64,000 bases of DNA from Ailurus styani (GCA_002007465.1 LNAC01000039.1:1-64000), one strand, 5' to 3'; positions 33,795 through 46,830 are shown, counted from the first letter of the stretch. Numbers and translations: made by a program. The notes: a model not told the origin generated them from the sequence alone.

Positions 33795-35740
33795 ACTGTT
33801 GCTGTAGATATCCCACAAAATATTTAAAATTCCTAGCTTTGTAGTAATTTCTGTTATATATGCCTACAAAAGATTAATTAACATGCAGGTAATTTCTTAA
33901 ACACACCAAAACCTTCCCCAAAGCTATTACATTGTTAGTAGTGTTTGGAACAGTAGGGGGCGGGCAAGGGATGCAAGTGTTGATAGAAAACAAGTCTGGG
34001 TTTTATATCTGAGTTAATGGAAAAAAATAACTCTCTTTCTCCCACTTAGCAAAAGAAAGCTTTATAAAGGAAGTGGGATTACATGAGCTTTCTAAACTCC
34101 AGAGAGGAGGAAGTTTGGCAAGTTGACACTATGGTCTTATTCAGTGCTCAACACCCATTAACTTCAGAGAAAGCTTCTAGCCTGGATCAGCTGGGCAGGA
34201 TGCAATGCAAATGGGAAATGAGCCTGACCCCATCACAAAACCTTTAGCTCCATACACATGTGGGTCTGATGGAATCCACTGACATAAAAGGAAGGTGAGA
34301 AACCTCTAAATTGGCTTTTACCATCTAAGGATGTTCACACACAAAGCGTGCATTGTACCCACTAATGAAAGACATGTGCTAGAGTGGTTACACATTGCAA
34401 CTGAATGAAAACTAATGACATGAAACAGCCACAGTGCCTCTAGACTGACCCCTGTAAAACCTCAGGCCTGACTTCTAACAGGCAGAGCTAAACCAATTTA
34501 TCACTGAATTATGCATCATTTAATAAAGACTGGTGTGACTCAACCTGTCTCAAATGCTGAAAGCTTGAGGAAATGGCCTCCAAAGTCCCCTTGTACTTTT
34601 CCCAAGCTCATCTTTAACCCTTCAGGGACTGATGGACTGACTGAAGTAAAAGTTTAAACTTTATAAACTATACTAAATAACCTTAGGGTAGCCTAACCTT
34701 GTGGTTCCTGGGGTCACTTACTTGAAAATTACTACTCTGGCAGAGTTAACTCCTGTTTCTGTAATTCAATGGAGTGTGAATTAAGTGGAAAGAAGGCATT
34801 CTCTTTTGTGAACCACCACTGGCAGCTTGAAACTGTAGGTCAAAGTATATTTCCATATGCCAAAAGCCAGCGTTGATTTTACTAGTGGCATTTATAGAGT
34901 CATTATCAAAACATTTTAATTTAAATAAAAATGAATCCTATAGGCTTTAGGCTCTGCCCAATACCTTTACATTTTCAAGAGAAAAAAAAATCCTGCTTAA
35001 CCCCATCATTGTCATAGAAACAGAAAAATCAATGCATTATAGGAAGATGTTTCAATAGGAGTGAATCATGCAGGGCTGAGAATAAGGACATCCACATCAA
35101 TTTTAGACCACTGGAGATAAATGATTTTAGCAAACATTCAGCTGAAGTCAAGGAAATCATAGCAATTTCTACCATCAGTCCCATACAGAAGCTTTTTAGT
35201 AACAGTCAAAGAATATACAGTTAGATAGGCTCTAAGAAGTTAAGAAGTCTCCCAAAATCTTTCCTTATTTTATTTCTTTTTACAGTATACAGTCATTTTT
35301 CAGGAGAACAAATTTGTACTACTGTAGGAATTGTTTAGGTACCTTGAAGTCTTATAAAGCTTTTTTTTTCTTGACAATGCACCAATGATCATGTTTCTCT
35401 TTAACTGAACGAAAAAAGTGGATGAAGCCAAAATGCATTTATTATTAAGTTCAGCAGCCATAGATTATGTCGAAGACTATAGCGCTTGTAATGCTCCTTC
35501 ATCTGGGACGACACTCTATTAAAAATCTGCCCATTGTGCTTTCACATTTCATTCCTTCTTTTTCTTCCACCAAGGTAATGAAAGTATCAAGAGTCTCTGA
35601 CATATTGGATAAAGAAAATCAAAAGGAGCATTCAAAGCCCAGGAAACTGTTAGTAATCATTAAGAGTTTGTTACTTTTATTTTTCTTGAAGTACTTCACC
35701 ATTTAAGATGTTTTAGACCAGAAAAAAATATCTGGGATGA
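33795..35740. other. Long repeat-poor tract, no gene seen
   Basis: No SINE, LINE or LTR signature. The part 34120-34560 and the CpG-containing part at 35465-35520 have the look of conserved non-coding DNA. The frame at 35467-35706 is unrecognised. Confidence 0.35.
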
Positions 35741-35744
35741 GAGA

Positions 35745-35960
35745 CAGAAACTGTTCTAAGCACTTTACGTATATTAACTCAATTTGTACTCAGAACAATG
35801 TTATAATAAAGATCCTATTATTATCCCCATCTTACAAATGAAGAAACCAAGGTAGAGAGAGGTATATAGTTATCAATAGTTATCATATCAATAGTTATCA
35901 GTGGTGGAGACCAGATTCAAATCAAGACAGCCATACTCCAGAGCCCATGCACTTAATTCA
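35745..35960 (-). repeat. MIR fragment with a short internal repeat
   Basis: 'gttctaagcactttacgtat' and 'cccatcttacaaatgaagaa' are MIR antisense. 'atagttatca' is repeated three times at 35868-35900. Confidence 0.75.
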
Positions 35961-35964
35961 CATT

Positions 35965-37495
35965 GTATTATCTTCAGAAAGGCAGAGAGAACAACTCAAA
36001 GTTTTCATTTTAATAATGAACAAACAAACAAAAAAAGTCATTCCATTTCTGTGTATTCTTATTAAGGTCCCAAAAGATGAGATTACACATCTCAGTGAAT
36101 TTCTCTCAAGTGAAATAATGTGGCTCCTCAATTCATTTCAAAATTTCATATAAAATATTAAGCATTCTTTTTCTAGGGTAAAGGTGGTTAATTTCTGTTA
36201 AGAAAAAACATCATACTGAGAAGAGCCACGCTGAGAAGTTCACTCTTATAGCTTCATTATTTTTAGGGGTTAGTTTCATGTTTCAAAATCACCACATCAC
36301 AGGGTCTCAAAGCAGATGGCCCCAAAGCAGGTTTTGACTATCTCCATCCCAATCATATTTGGGAGGTAAGCAACAAACAGATTACAAGTCTAGCAAATAG
36401 AAAATCAAAACAAGGCATGTTCTTCTGCAAAAACTAAGTAAATCCCAATCTAATCATTTTAAAATTCAAATGTCTACCTTTAAAAAACAGCAGAAAAGGA
36501 AATAAAATAAAATTTGGCAGGAATATGGATCCTCTCTCTCCAGTCTGCTCTACTCCATATGATTTCTCCTCCCATTTCTAGATGCTTAGCCACCCAGTAG
36601 CTTTGGTTTCCATTTGCCATGATTTGGAAAGACTTTACACATCTTTTAAGCATTCTGATTGTTTAAATGGAAATTTTGAAATCAGTATCTCCAGAAACTC
36701 TTGAGAAATCTGAAGGGGGATAAAACTTAAAATCAATTTCTAAAAACAAGAATTTATAGGAAATTCCAGAGTGGAATAACTAAGTCAAGTCCACCAAACA
36801 AGTAGAGAAATGATCATCCTCTATAGTAAATATTACTTTGTTCTAACATTTTCCCCTCTGTTGTTACTCCAAAGAATGAAACAAATGCACATGCATGTGT
36901 GTATGCACTTACACACACATTCTTTCCTTTTCAAAGGATTTGCCTTTGGCAGAAAAGACCAAGGATCCTATTGAAGGTCTTGGATCATGAGGGCAATAGG
37001 TGGGTGGCCACTGGCTTGGCTTCTCTTTGGTGTCTGAAGATGATTCAGAAGTGACACTGCAAGATCCATCCCTCTCCAAGGTGCTGGAGGCCCGAGGCAG
37101 TCTATTCTTTATTTTACCTTCTCCTAATCAAGTATGGTGCTCTGCACTTTACAGGAGATTGATTACTGTTGACTGGTTTCTATTGTCTGGCAGAGTTAGA
37201 GGGAAATTTGAAAGTTAATGAACAATTTAATTCTCTAGAGGATGTCTGCATCATCTAGAGAATTTTGGTAGTATAGACATGACAGCCTTTGAATACAGCT
37301 GTGATATAAGTAATTTTCAAATAACACTGAGGGTACCTTAGAGCCGTTTCTTATCACTCAAATCACTGTAAAATGAATCTTGACAATGATCAGCAATGAT
37401 ACATTATAGGTGACATGCCAACAGAAGCCCAAATGTGAGACATCAACCATGAGCTAATGTTTCTCTGATAGGCATGATATAAAGATAGATCATTA
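35965..37495. other. Unique DNA, no gene seen
   Basis: Repeat-poor. Frames at 35947-36153 and 37000-37218 are unrecognised. Confidence 0.4.
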
Positions 37496-37499
37496 TGGC

Positions 37500-38215
37500 C
37501 TTCAACTACCCATAAAGATCCATTTTATAAAATATTATTATTACTTAATTATGAATGTGGCAGGCAGTAGGCTCCAGGTTTTTATATATAACCTGAAGCT
37601 ATCACTAAAATATTTCAGATAATATAAAAGCATGTACCTGTGCAAATGCTAATAATAATAATACCATGGCAAAGCAGAGCAGAAAGTTAAAAAAATAGAT
37701 AGAGCATAACTGTGTGTGGGGGCTCTGGTAATTGGAAGAGTCAATGGCCATATGATTCAAGAAAATAGTCTCCCTCGAGAAGGAGACTGATTGTCCTGCA
37801 TTTATACAGCAGCTAACCAACACTAAGCACACTTTCCTTTGCATATTATTGGTGCCAGCCCGATGAGGCAGAAAATTGCATCGTGTCATTTAATTTCCCA
37901 ATCTTTGTTTTCATTGTATTAATCTTTTGGCTTTGCTTCACTTTATAATTTGAAGGCTCAGCAAGAAGCAAACCAAATGGAAATTCAGCTTACTTTCATG
38001 TCTAGCTGAATGTGTTTGGTGCAGTTTCCAAAAGTTTAATTCTACGTAATACTGTCCATGAATAATAATAGGCTGCTTCTGCATGCAGACTTATTAGTGT
38101 TTATTAAGGGTTGCCTTAAAGTTTCTGGGAAATGTGCCCAAAAGTCAGTCACCAAAACATGATTAACAAATTGGTTACAGAAGGAGAACAGATAATTTTT
38201 TAAAAACAGAAGTAT
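37500..38215. other. Repeat-free block, strong candidate conserved non-coding element
   Basis: About 700 bp without repeats, with an octamer-like 'tttgcatatt' near 37840, homeodomain-type TAAT motifs, and smooth mixed composition of the kind seen in deeply conserved enhancers. No open frame with a recognised product. Inference only. Confidence 0.35.
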
Positions 38216-38241
38216 ATCATCCTTTCAAGAAATAAGAACTA

Positions 38242-38432
38242 GGGCGCCTGGGTGGCTCAGTGGCTTAAAGCCTCTGCTTTCGGCTCAGGTCATGATCTCA
38301 GGGTCCTGGGATCGAGGCCCATATCGGGCTCTCTGCTCGGCAGGGAGCCTGCTTCCTCCTCTCTCTCTGCCTACTTGTGATCTCTCTCTCTCTGTGTCAA
38401 ATAAAGAAATAAAATCTTTAAAAAAAAAAAAA
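38242..38432 (+). mobile_element. CAN-SINE, mustelid-type, very young
   Basis: Close to the subfamily consensus from 'gggcgcctgggtggctcagt' to the A15 tail. Exact 15-base target-site duplication 'aagaaataagaacta' at 38227-38241 and 38433-38447. Confidence 0.97.
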
Positions 38433-38639
38433 AAGAAATAAGAACTAAAACCCTCAAAAATGGATTTAACCTAAGTGAGCTTATCTTTCTTTCTTCCCTT
38501 TTTCCTTTCTTTATCTTCCTCCTTCTTCCCTTTCTCTTATTCCAATAAAGAAAATAAATACGAAACATAGAAGATTCAGACTCTACTGAGCTGCATGAAA
38601 GTAAGAATCTTAGAATATAAATAAAAGGCATTCACAATA

Positions 38640-38890
38640 TTTAGGGGGTGACACTGGAGTGTAGAGCTTTGAATTGCTTGGACTTTGGAATCAGACCAAC
38701 CTAGCTTCATCTCCTGCCATCTCTACTTGCCAGCAATGTGTGTTCTGGTGAGTTATTTAACCTCTCCAAGCTTCATGCCCTTGTTTGTAAGATAGGGAAT
38801 CTACAAGGAGTGTCTGATGAGGTTGTTATGAAAAGCGAGTATGAAATGCATATAAACACCTAGCGCTGGATCTGGCATCTAGAATATCCT
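38640..38890 (+). repeat. MIR, nearly full core
   Basis: 'ttggaatcagaccaacctag', 'tgagttatttaacctctcca' and 'tgaggttgttatgaaaagcg' run in MIR sense order. Confidence 0.8.
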
Positions 38891-38894
38891 CAAT

Positions 38895-39535
38895 AAGGGG
38901 CATGAGACATTACTGCAGGGACTGCTCACTGTTACTGCCACTGTCATCAATGTGTACTCAATAAAAGTAAATGAAAGGGTGTAAAAATCAGCCAGGACAT
39001 GTCCCTTACTTCTACCAAAATAACTCGTCAAAAATACTGCATTTAAGAATGCTTGGCTTTGGAGATGGAGTTCTCTTTTTCTCCTGACTTTTGTTATTTG
39101 TAATGATTGCAAGCTTGCAATATATAACTGACCTTAAAACTGGAATATATCTTCTACATAACGTTTTCATTGTTACAAACGTCATTATCAAAGTATCCAC
39201 TTCACCAGATACTGAAACATTGATTCTTTAACGTTTGTGGGTTCATCTAAAACATGGTTTATAATGAATCATAAGTAACAAAGAAATACCAGCGAACCAA
39301 GGAGGAATGTATGAAATCACATCTGGAAAAGACAGTGGGCTCACATAGCTTCTCAGATCTCACAGTCACTAAGTCCCTCTTCAAGGCAATATTTTAAGAA
39401 GTCCAATGGGTCTCACAAATATGGATAAGAAGAGAAGAAATGGAGAGAGGAATTTACCACACTTCCTCAAATAAAAATAAGGTTCAGCCAAAATTCCCTT
39501 TCCGGTTAAAATTGTGTAGCTCTTTACTGGTCACC
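38895..39535. other. Unique DNA
   Basis: No repeat or exon recognised. Confidence 0.4.
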
Positions 39536-39559
39536 AAATTCCTTTGATAGATCTCGACT

Positions 39560-39740
39560 CATGTGACACACCAGCCAGGGCAGGTACTATTGAGTCCATT
39601 TTAAAGATGAGAAAAAACAAGGATAGGGAAGGTTATGTGACATGTCCAAAGCTATATAACTAGTAAGTGCCAGATTCGAGGCTTGAATCAAGGTCATCTG
39701 ACTCCAAATCCAATGTTTACACCTCACATTGGTGCTAACC
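39560..39740 (-). repeat. MIR fragment
   Basis: 'ccattttaaagatgagaaaa', 'tatataactagtaagtgcca' and 'catctgactccaaatccaat' follow antisense MIR. Confidence 0.8.
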
Positions 39741-39744
39741 ACTT

Positions 39745-41455
39745 CACAACTTAAAACCTCTGCCATCTCTATTCAGAGGAAAATGTGATTTGGCCTAAAT
39801 ATCCATAGAAGTGGATTAGTGAAGGGTGCTTTTTAAAGAATAATATCAACTCTGACTGAATTGTTTGCTTTTAAAGAATATATCACTCTGAGAAGAGAAA
39901 TGGGTGGAATTTTGCTGTGTTTACTTTTGTCGACTTTTTAAAAAAAAACTGCAGCATCATACTTTTTTCTTTTTATCTCAAAAGATGAGAAACACTGTTT
40001 TCTCATTTTCCTCAGATTCCTATCATGCTATTTGTGCCAACCAATCCATTACAAATTGTAGAAATGACATTCCTCCCTCAGCTCAACTCCCCAGGCATCC
40101 ACAAGCAGCAACTGAAAGTCCCTAGGCTTCCTATGACTTAGACTTCACTTTTTCAAGAGTCCCTGGAAATAATGTCAAATTATAAGAATTTGCACCCCTA
40201 GTCAGCTCAAAATACCTGCTAAGTTTGTTACTATACATCCTTCTCAAAGTGAGTCATCACTGTTATAAAATGAAGTGGTCTTACATAAATGTCAATCCTG
40301 GGTTATATTTGTCAAGAAACTCAACCTGTTTCTAATACCTTGTTTGAAATCAGAGGATGGATGAGCTTCTGTCATACAGTATGACATGGTATAAATTTAT
40401 CGAGCCTATTTTTGCCCAAAGGTGGAGGTGCCTCAGGAAGTTAATTAGCAGCATTTTGTGCTAACTGACAAGCAACTTCTTAGCTCCATGAATGCTATCC
40501 CAAATAGTTAATCATGAAACTAATACAGATAAGGTGGAAGAATGCATGCGTCATCAGGACAAGCAAATTATAAAAAAAAAAAAGATCATTATGAGTTCTG
40601 TAGCTAATGTTTAAGGTTGTTCTTTAATGCTATTACCAATTGCCTTTTTAATTTTTTCCTCAAGATTTTTTAACTGTTAAGGTATCTTTTATTAGCTCAA
40701 TTCATTTCCTATTAGTCTTGGAATTTAACAAGCCTTCATGGCAAAGCAGGTCTGGAAGAAATCTTATTAACTTTCCCTCAGGATAATAAGTCCCATATGG
40801 AATAAAGAAAGAAATCCAACTCCCAGAAGACAGCAGTCATTAGAGTCAATGGAGGGTTAATGTGATTTTTAATAGGAGATCCATTACAATTCTCAGGACC
40901 CATAAAGTTGGTACCACACTGGGCATCTATTTAAATATAATCAGTGATTCCATTATTATCCTCCTCTAAAGAAAAGCTAACATCCTCCTCCCTATAGTCT
41001 CAGATTTTTCTCAGGGAATTATATATGTTTTGTCATCTCGTTTCTTATAAATAAACAAGACATTCATGCTTGTCTTTCCTGAAAATTTTTCACTAATTAA
41101 AAAAAACTTTATTCCATTGCTCATTAGAAAATTAATTTGAATTGGGAATCAAAATAAGTGGCTCTAGTATGAAAATCAGGAACAAAAAATTGACATTTTA
41201 TATAATTTTATATCAGGTATACATGCATCAGGCATATCTGGTAGTACATAAAAATGTTTTCTACCATATGTATTGCTGAATATCCATGCTTCATCTATAG
41301 CTTCCTCGGGAAAGCATCAAAGCTAAGAAGAAGAAAAAATGATAATACAATTCAAACAACTAGTTCAGAAAACTAAGAATAATTTCCATCATTGAAATTG
41401 CATGAGAAAATAAAGATCATCATTTGGAAGGGTCTCTGGAAAGTAAAAGTATAGG
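39745..41455. other. Repeat-poor tract, partly a candidate conserved element
   Basis: 40380-40960 is repeat-free with several TTAATTA/ATTA motifs. The rest is AT-rich unique DNA. The frame at 39904-40125 is unrecognised. Confidence 0.35.
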
Positions 41456-41459
41456 CAAA

Positions 41460-41625
41460 GAAAAGTTATATTGGGGATGATAGGACAAATGTTAGTTTTG
41501 GATTCAGAAGACCTGGGCTTGAAGACCCTAATCAGAAGAGTGACTTTTGCCAAATCATTTCACTTCTAAAAGCTTTTATTTCTTTGTCTGTAAAGTGAAA
41601 TTGTTAGACATGATCAGGGATAGCA
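41460..41625 (+). repeat. MIR fragment
   Basis: 'tttggattcagaagacctgg' and 'caaatcatttcacttctaaa' in MIR sense order. Confidence 0.65.
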
Positions 41626-41629
41626 AATA

Positions 41630-42135
41630 GACATCATCTGAAGTCCCATAAATAATAATCTAGCCAGAGCATCCTGGAGGACCGGACTGAATCCAGGCTC
41701 AGCAGGAAGAGTGTTGTGTTCAATTAGTGATGCCTGCCATGGAAGGAAAAGGTGGGGGCATATGAGCACGAATTTACTATCACCAGATTAAAGGATTCTT
41801 AAAACTTTCTTTCAAGTTCTAACGTTCTTTGATTCTATTAAACTATAACCTAGAAGAATTTTTTTCCTGTCCAGTATTTTTACTTGCTACAAATAAATGT
41901 TCATCTCAACTCATAGCAGAAAGATTCGAGCCACTATCTTTGGAATTATTGAATGATATGATGACCAACTTGACAAAAGAGAGATTCAAAACAAAGAAAT
42001 ATAAAAGGAAAGTTGGGCACAGTGGGTCTGAATCTTCCCTATGAGTCTGAAAAGTTTCTGGATGGAAAAAAGCACTGTTATTCCAACTTGCCCTCCCCCA
42101 CAGACTAACAGGTGAACACCTAATTAACTCCATAA
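41630..42135. other. Unique DNA
   Basis: Overlapping opposite-strand frames (41829-42044 +, 41906-42133 -) have no recognised product. Confidence 0.4.
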
Positions 42136-42139
42136 AACA

Positions 42140-42800
42140 AGGAAATTGTTAAAGTTGGTAAAGATTTCCCCGGAAATGATTCATTTTCCCACAATCCAAT
42201 GATATACCAATATTCATTGCTTATAATGAGATATAAAGACTGGATAATGCAGATTAAAGTATTGCCAACTTCAAGGTTTACCAATAAGCTGATTTGTAAG
42301 ACAACAATATTTCATATCATGTGCTGTAATATTATATATCAATGTTTAATAAGCACTTCATAAGTTTTGGCAAGCAAATAAGAAATGGATTACCATAGAG
42401 AGGTGATGAAATATTTATAATGCACAATAGCGACTATTACATTGTAGCTGTTCAAGAAATCTTAATAGTAAATTGAATGGAAATATAATATGGTAATGGA
42501 TGTGGAAGTGTTCAATTGGCCATTTATAATGAAATATGAAAGTGTTTAAAGAGAGTAAATACATTTGTAATGGTTTCTGAGTAGCTATAACTATATATGA
42601 TTCAACCATCCCCTATGAATAGTGTGCAGATATTATGATGGTTTATAATATTTAGAATAAAGTGGCAGGCTTGGAGAAACTTTTTAGGAATCCTTAGTAA
42701 CTTTCAATAATTAAACCTGTATTGTTACTTTGGAAAAAAATTCTTCTTTCACTTGCAATGCTTTCCTAAGAATTTTAAATTGTATTTCTTTAATAAATGG
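42140..42800. other. Repeat-free AT-rich block, candidate conserved non-coding element
   Basis: About 650 bp free of repeats and rich in TAAT, ATTTAT and 'ccaat' motifs ('tttataatgcacaatagcga', 'caattggccatttataatga'). The compositional evenness suggests constraint; not demonstrated. Confidence 0.33.
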
Positions 42801-42890
42801 TCCTTATTTGTGGTTAGTGGTACTGTTTTTCATTTTTTATAAACCATAAATTTGACCTCTGTTTTTGTTCATATAAGACTTTCTACTTAT

Positions 42891-43092
42891 GGGGTGCCTG
42901 GGTGGCTCAGTGGGTTAAAGCCTCTGCCTTCAGCTCAGGTCATGATCTCAGGGTCCTGGGATCGAGCCCCGCATCGGGCTCCCTGCTTGGTGTGGAGCCT
43001 GCTTCCTCTTCTCTCTCTGCCTTCCCTCTGCCTACTTGTGATCTCTCTCTCTCTCTGTCAAATAAATAAATAAAATCTTTAAATATAAAAAA
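42891..43092 (+). mobile_element. CAN-SINE, mustelid-type, very young
   Basis: Near-consensus head 'ggggtgcctgggtggctcag' plus 'tgggttaaagcctctgcc', box B-like 'gggatcgagcccc'. Exact 16-base target-site duplication 'aagactttctacttat' at 42875-42890 and 43093-43108. Confidence 0.97.
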
Positions 43093-43229
43093 AAGACTTT
43101 CTACTTATAACAACGGGCCAAAAACAACAAATTATATCATACACACACATTCACATACATTCTACCAGGAAAGAAAATATTCTCTAAAATTAAGACAATT
43201 GTATAGAATCATCAAAAATTCCAGTCTCT

Positions 43230-43835
43230 CTGTACTGTTTAGGACAATTACGAAATCCTTAATTCACAAGCCCTTCTTTCCTTCAACCACTTCACACCTC
43301 TGCCTAACACCCTGTAATAGCCTCCTGGTTACTACAGGAAACAGATGACAGTCCCTACTGGGCCTATAGAGTGTGACAAAGCTACTGCCCAACCCCTGCA
43401 ACCTCATAACTCCATCCTGGCTCTCTAAGCTCCAGCCGCACCTGTCTTGAGGCCTCAAAACAAGTCCATCTAGTTCTTGTCTCAGGTGCTTCACATATAT
43501 TCTCTCTGCCTGAAACACCTCTCCTGTCCCACCAGGCCCAAAAGAATGGGCCTGAAGAATGAAGCAAGAGCTTCAGAGCTCAGCTCCTTCATCACTTCTC
43601 AAAAGCTAGGTCCGGCTCTCCTATGAAGATATCACAGCAGTCTCTACTTCTTTAATTAGTCCCTTGTCACAATCGTCACTAAATAATGGTTTCTATATGT
43701 TGTCTCACATTTAACTCTCCTACTAGAATGCAAACTCCATGAGGGAAGGGACTGTGAATCTTTTATGTCTTAATTGTCTCCAGCCTTGGGACAGTGTCTT
43801 GCACATAATAATGTTCAAAGAATATTAATTTATTA
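43230..43835 (+). repeat. L2 fragment
   Basis: 'attctctctgcctgaaacac', 'gaatgcaaactccatgaggg' and 'ggacagtgtcttgcacataa' are in L2 3' order. Confidence 0.75.
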
Positions 43836-43839
43836 TAAA

Positions 43840-44260
43840 TTAATGGATATATAAATAAAAAGCCCACTCACAGACATTGTGTCAGTTACCAAGAAGAGAG
43901 GAACAAGGTAGAACCCAAAATTAGTTCATTAAATCTGAGTTTGGTTTTATCGATGCCAACTGTTATAATCAGACTATTAGTCACAAGTTCAAACATTTGG
44001 GGCTTTTTAGGCTTTATATAATGTTCAGCAGATTGCAACTCAGAACCTGCGATATTTTCACCCAACTCACTCATTTGTTGAGATAGATCCTGGTTCAGGA
44101 TCTGGCCTATTTTCTCTGTCTTTGATTGTATTAATAACTAAAATTGCACTCTCTAAAGGTAAGTTCTAATTGCGCAAAAGAAATATTTTTGTATACTATA
44201 CCTCTCCTTTATGCTGGGTGATGTAACAAACAAGAAAACAGCACAAGAGTAATAGGATTG
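43840..44260. other. Unique DNA
   Basis: Nothing recognised. Confidence 0.4.
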
Positions 44261-44264
44261 TACC

Positions 44265-44714
44265 AGTTAAAGATCTCCAGACAAACAGAACCAAAAGATC
44301 TATGTACCTATCTGTATTCATCTATTGAAAGAGAACAGGAGAGAGATGTAAAGGAATGGGCTCATTTATTTTAATGATTTATTTTTTAAATTAATTTTTA
44401 ATCATTTTAAAAGGTCACTTGGTCTCTCAATTGTGGGGGCTGGCAAGTTCAAAATTCAAAGGGCAAAGCAGCAAGCGGGAAAATCAAACAGGATTTCTAT
44501 GTTACGATCTTGATGTGAAAATCCCTGTCCTCCAAAAAAAACCTCATTTTTTAATCTTAAAGTTTTCGACTGATTGAATGCATCCCACTCATATTATGGA
44601 GGGTACTCTCTTTCACTTAGATCAACTGATTATAAATTACACCTACAAAATACCTTCACAGTAACATTGGGTAGCCCAGCCTATCCAAGTTGACATATCA
44701 AATTAACCATCACA
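44265..44714 (-). mobile_element. ERVL/MLT2-type LTR, antisense, diverged
   Basis: Right end 'ccaagttgacatatcaaatt' plus 'aaccatcaca' is the antisense start of an ERVL-related LTR. The left end 'gttaaagatctccagacaaa' fits its terminus. No retroviral coding sequence is present. Confidence 0.6.
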
Positions 44715-44719
44715 AGGAC

Positions 44720-45185
44720 TCTGATAGATTTGTATTCTCAACAACAAATATTCATTCCTTCCTATCCCCAGTGAGAGGAATATAAATTTTCTGCTCTATG
44801 AATTGACATTACTTGCTTTGGCAAATGGAATACAAGTTCATCCTGAGACAAATTTTTCAGTGTGATTTTATGGCTTGAATAGCTCATTTCGACTGTTCCC
44901 TAGTATCATGAGAATGGGTTTGTTCCACAAAAGGACTTTTTTAAAATTTTAGACCCTAGAATTAAAATAGTTTATAGAGCAGATCAAAATCTAACCACCA
45001 ATCTGGATCAGAGCTGAAGGATAAGCAAAGCCACCATCATAAACCCACCACCACTGACATACAATATGAAGAAAAATAAATCCTCACTTATTTCATAAAC
45101 TATTAAATTTAAGGATTATTACACAGAAAAATCATTAGCAAAAGCTAAATAATGCAAATACTTTGGTGAAACCTGCCACATTTGA
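44720..45185. other. Unique DNA
   Basis: Nothing recognised. Confidence 0.4.
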
Positions 45186-45190
45186 TAGTA

Positions 45191-45519
45191 CAGCTGATCC
45201 TTGAACAATGCATGGGTTAGGAGTAACTGATCCCCGCACAGTCAAAAATCCATATGTAATTTTTGACTCCCCAAAAAGTTAACTACTAATAGCCTCCTGT
45301 TGACCAGAAGCCCTACTGACAACATAAACAGTCAATCAACACATAATTTGTATGTTGTATGTAATGGATATTGTATTCTTACAATAAAGTAAGCTAGAGA
45401 AAAGAAAATGTTAAGAAAATCATAAGAGAAAGTACATTTACAGTATCACATTTATTGAAAAAAATATCTGTGTAAGTGGACCCACACAGTTCAAACCTGT
45501 GTTGTTCAAGGGTTAATTG
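45191..45519. mobile_element. Tigger-like MITE (TcMar), complete
   Basis: Terminal inverted repeats: 'cagctgatccttgaacaatg' on the left, and 'gttgttcaagggttaattg' on the right, whose reverse complement begins 'caattaacccttgaacaac'. TA dinucleotides flank both ends (45189-45190, 45520-45521), the TcMar target-site duplication. The 329-bp interior ('ttgtattcttacaataaagt') has no transposase, so it is non-autonomous. Confidence 0.85.
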
Positions 45520-45524
45520 TATAG

Positions 45525-46455
45525 GGCATCGTATCCAATCCATTTATGCTACCAATGATAAATATACATTAGCTATATGAATTTAACTAGATAGTGCACA
45601 GCATGGCCTCTATGGTGGATATCTTGTTTTACAAAACGTAATGTAAGTAGAGCTATTTAAAATTTATTTAGGACTCACTATGTTTCAGACAATCTGAGCT
45701 CAGCATATACAAAGATGAATGTGACACAGTTTCTCTGTTTAGAAGCCAACAGACTAGAGAGGAAAACTATACAAGTCAATGTATAGAATGACAAGAGCTT
45801 GACATTAAAGTATACCACATGAGTTATGGCCTCACCTCTCTGCTAACGGCTTCCTTCTGACCAAAGCCTTCCTCCCATGCCTTAAGAACTGACTTGTTAC
45901 TATTTTCTTCTATTGGCTCCTGAGAAAGGTCGATTGCCTTAAAACCAACATCTATATAATCCATCCTTTCACCTAAATAGTAAAATGGTTTTGTTAAGGG
46001 AACAAAACTGAATGACAGACACAATCATGACTCAGAATCCCATCTTTCCTTCTAGCCTATAAGTCCTTATGAAATTCAAATCTAAACAGCTCTTGCCAAC
46101 ATTCAAAGTTGTCTGTCACCTGTAGAGCCAACCTCTATAGCCTTACCTCCTACCACACCCAACATGAGCGTTCCACTCCAGTCAGCTTCCTCACTGCTGC
46201 CCCAACGTGCCCACTGCACTGCTTCCAAAGTAGCTTTTGTCTCTCAGCTTCACACTGAGACTTCTCAACTTGGCTTTGTGGTGCTGGCACTGGGCTCTGT
46301 AAATCATATCTGTTTTTTGCCAGGTAGGCTCTGGCAATAAGCAGCATGCGGGGAATGGACTGAAAAAGGGAAGGGATTTTGCTCTTTCCTATTTGCTCCC
46401 TGGTTGGGTCAGCATAAGGAAGAGTTCTTTGACCCGAAAGGGGCAATTAGTTTGG
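45525..46455. other. Mostly unique DNA with a possible L2 scrap
   Basis: 45660-45770 may be a diverged antisense L2 fragment. The frames at 45824-46024 and 46150-46446 are unrecognised. Confidence 0.35.
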
Positions 46456-46459
46456 TTCT

Positions 46460-46830
46460 AGTTGCAGCGGCAGTTTTGGTTTGTCTTTTTTTCCCCAGAC
46501 TTTTTTTCCCCAACTGTACCATGCCCCTTCACAGATACTAGCACCAGTCCCTCTTCTGTGGTTTGAGTCTTACCTTCTTGGGATCACTCCTCCAAATGTC
46601 TACATTCTAATAATCCCAGCTTCTCCTCTTTGTCCCACCAACCCTAGAGATGATGGTGGTTTCCTGCAGTCACTGCTTCTCATGATACCTCTTCATTCCC
46701 TTCTGCCTTTTCAGTTTTCCAACTCCTGGTCAGTAATTCTTTACAGGAAATTGTCCCTGCTAAATAAGTGGTATGAATTCTGCTATCTGACTGGATCCCA
46801 GCTGATACGGCCTAATGTAGCATCCTTACT
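46460..46830. repeat. Possible ancient repeat, family unknown
   Basis: Pyrimidine-rich block. Phrases near its end ('ctatctgactggatcccagc' then 'tgatacgg') recall a dispersed mammalian repeat end. The 125-codon frame at 46481-46858 falls here and looks like translated pyrimidine-rich repeat rather than a gene. Confidence 0.3.
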
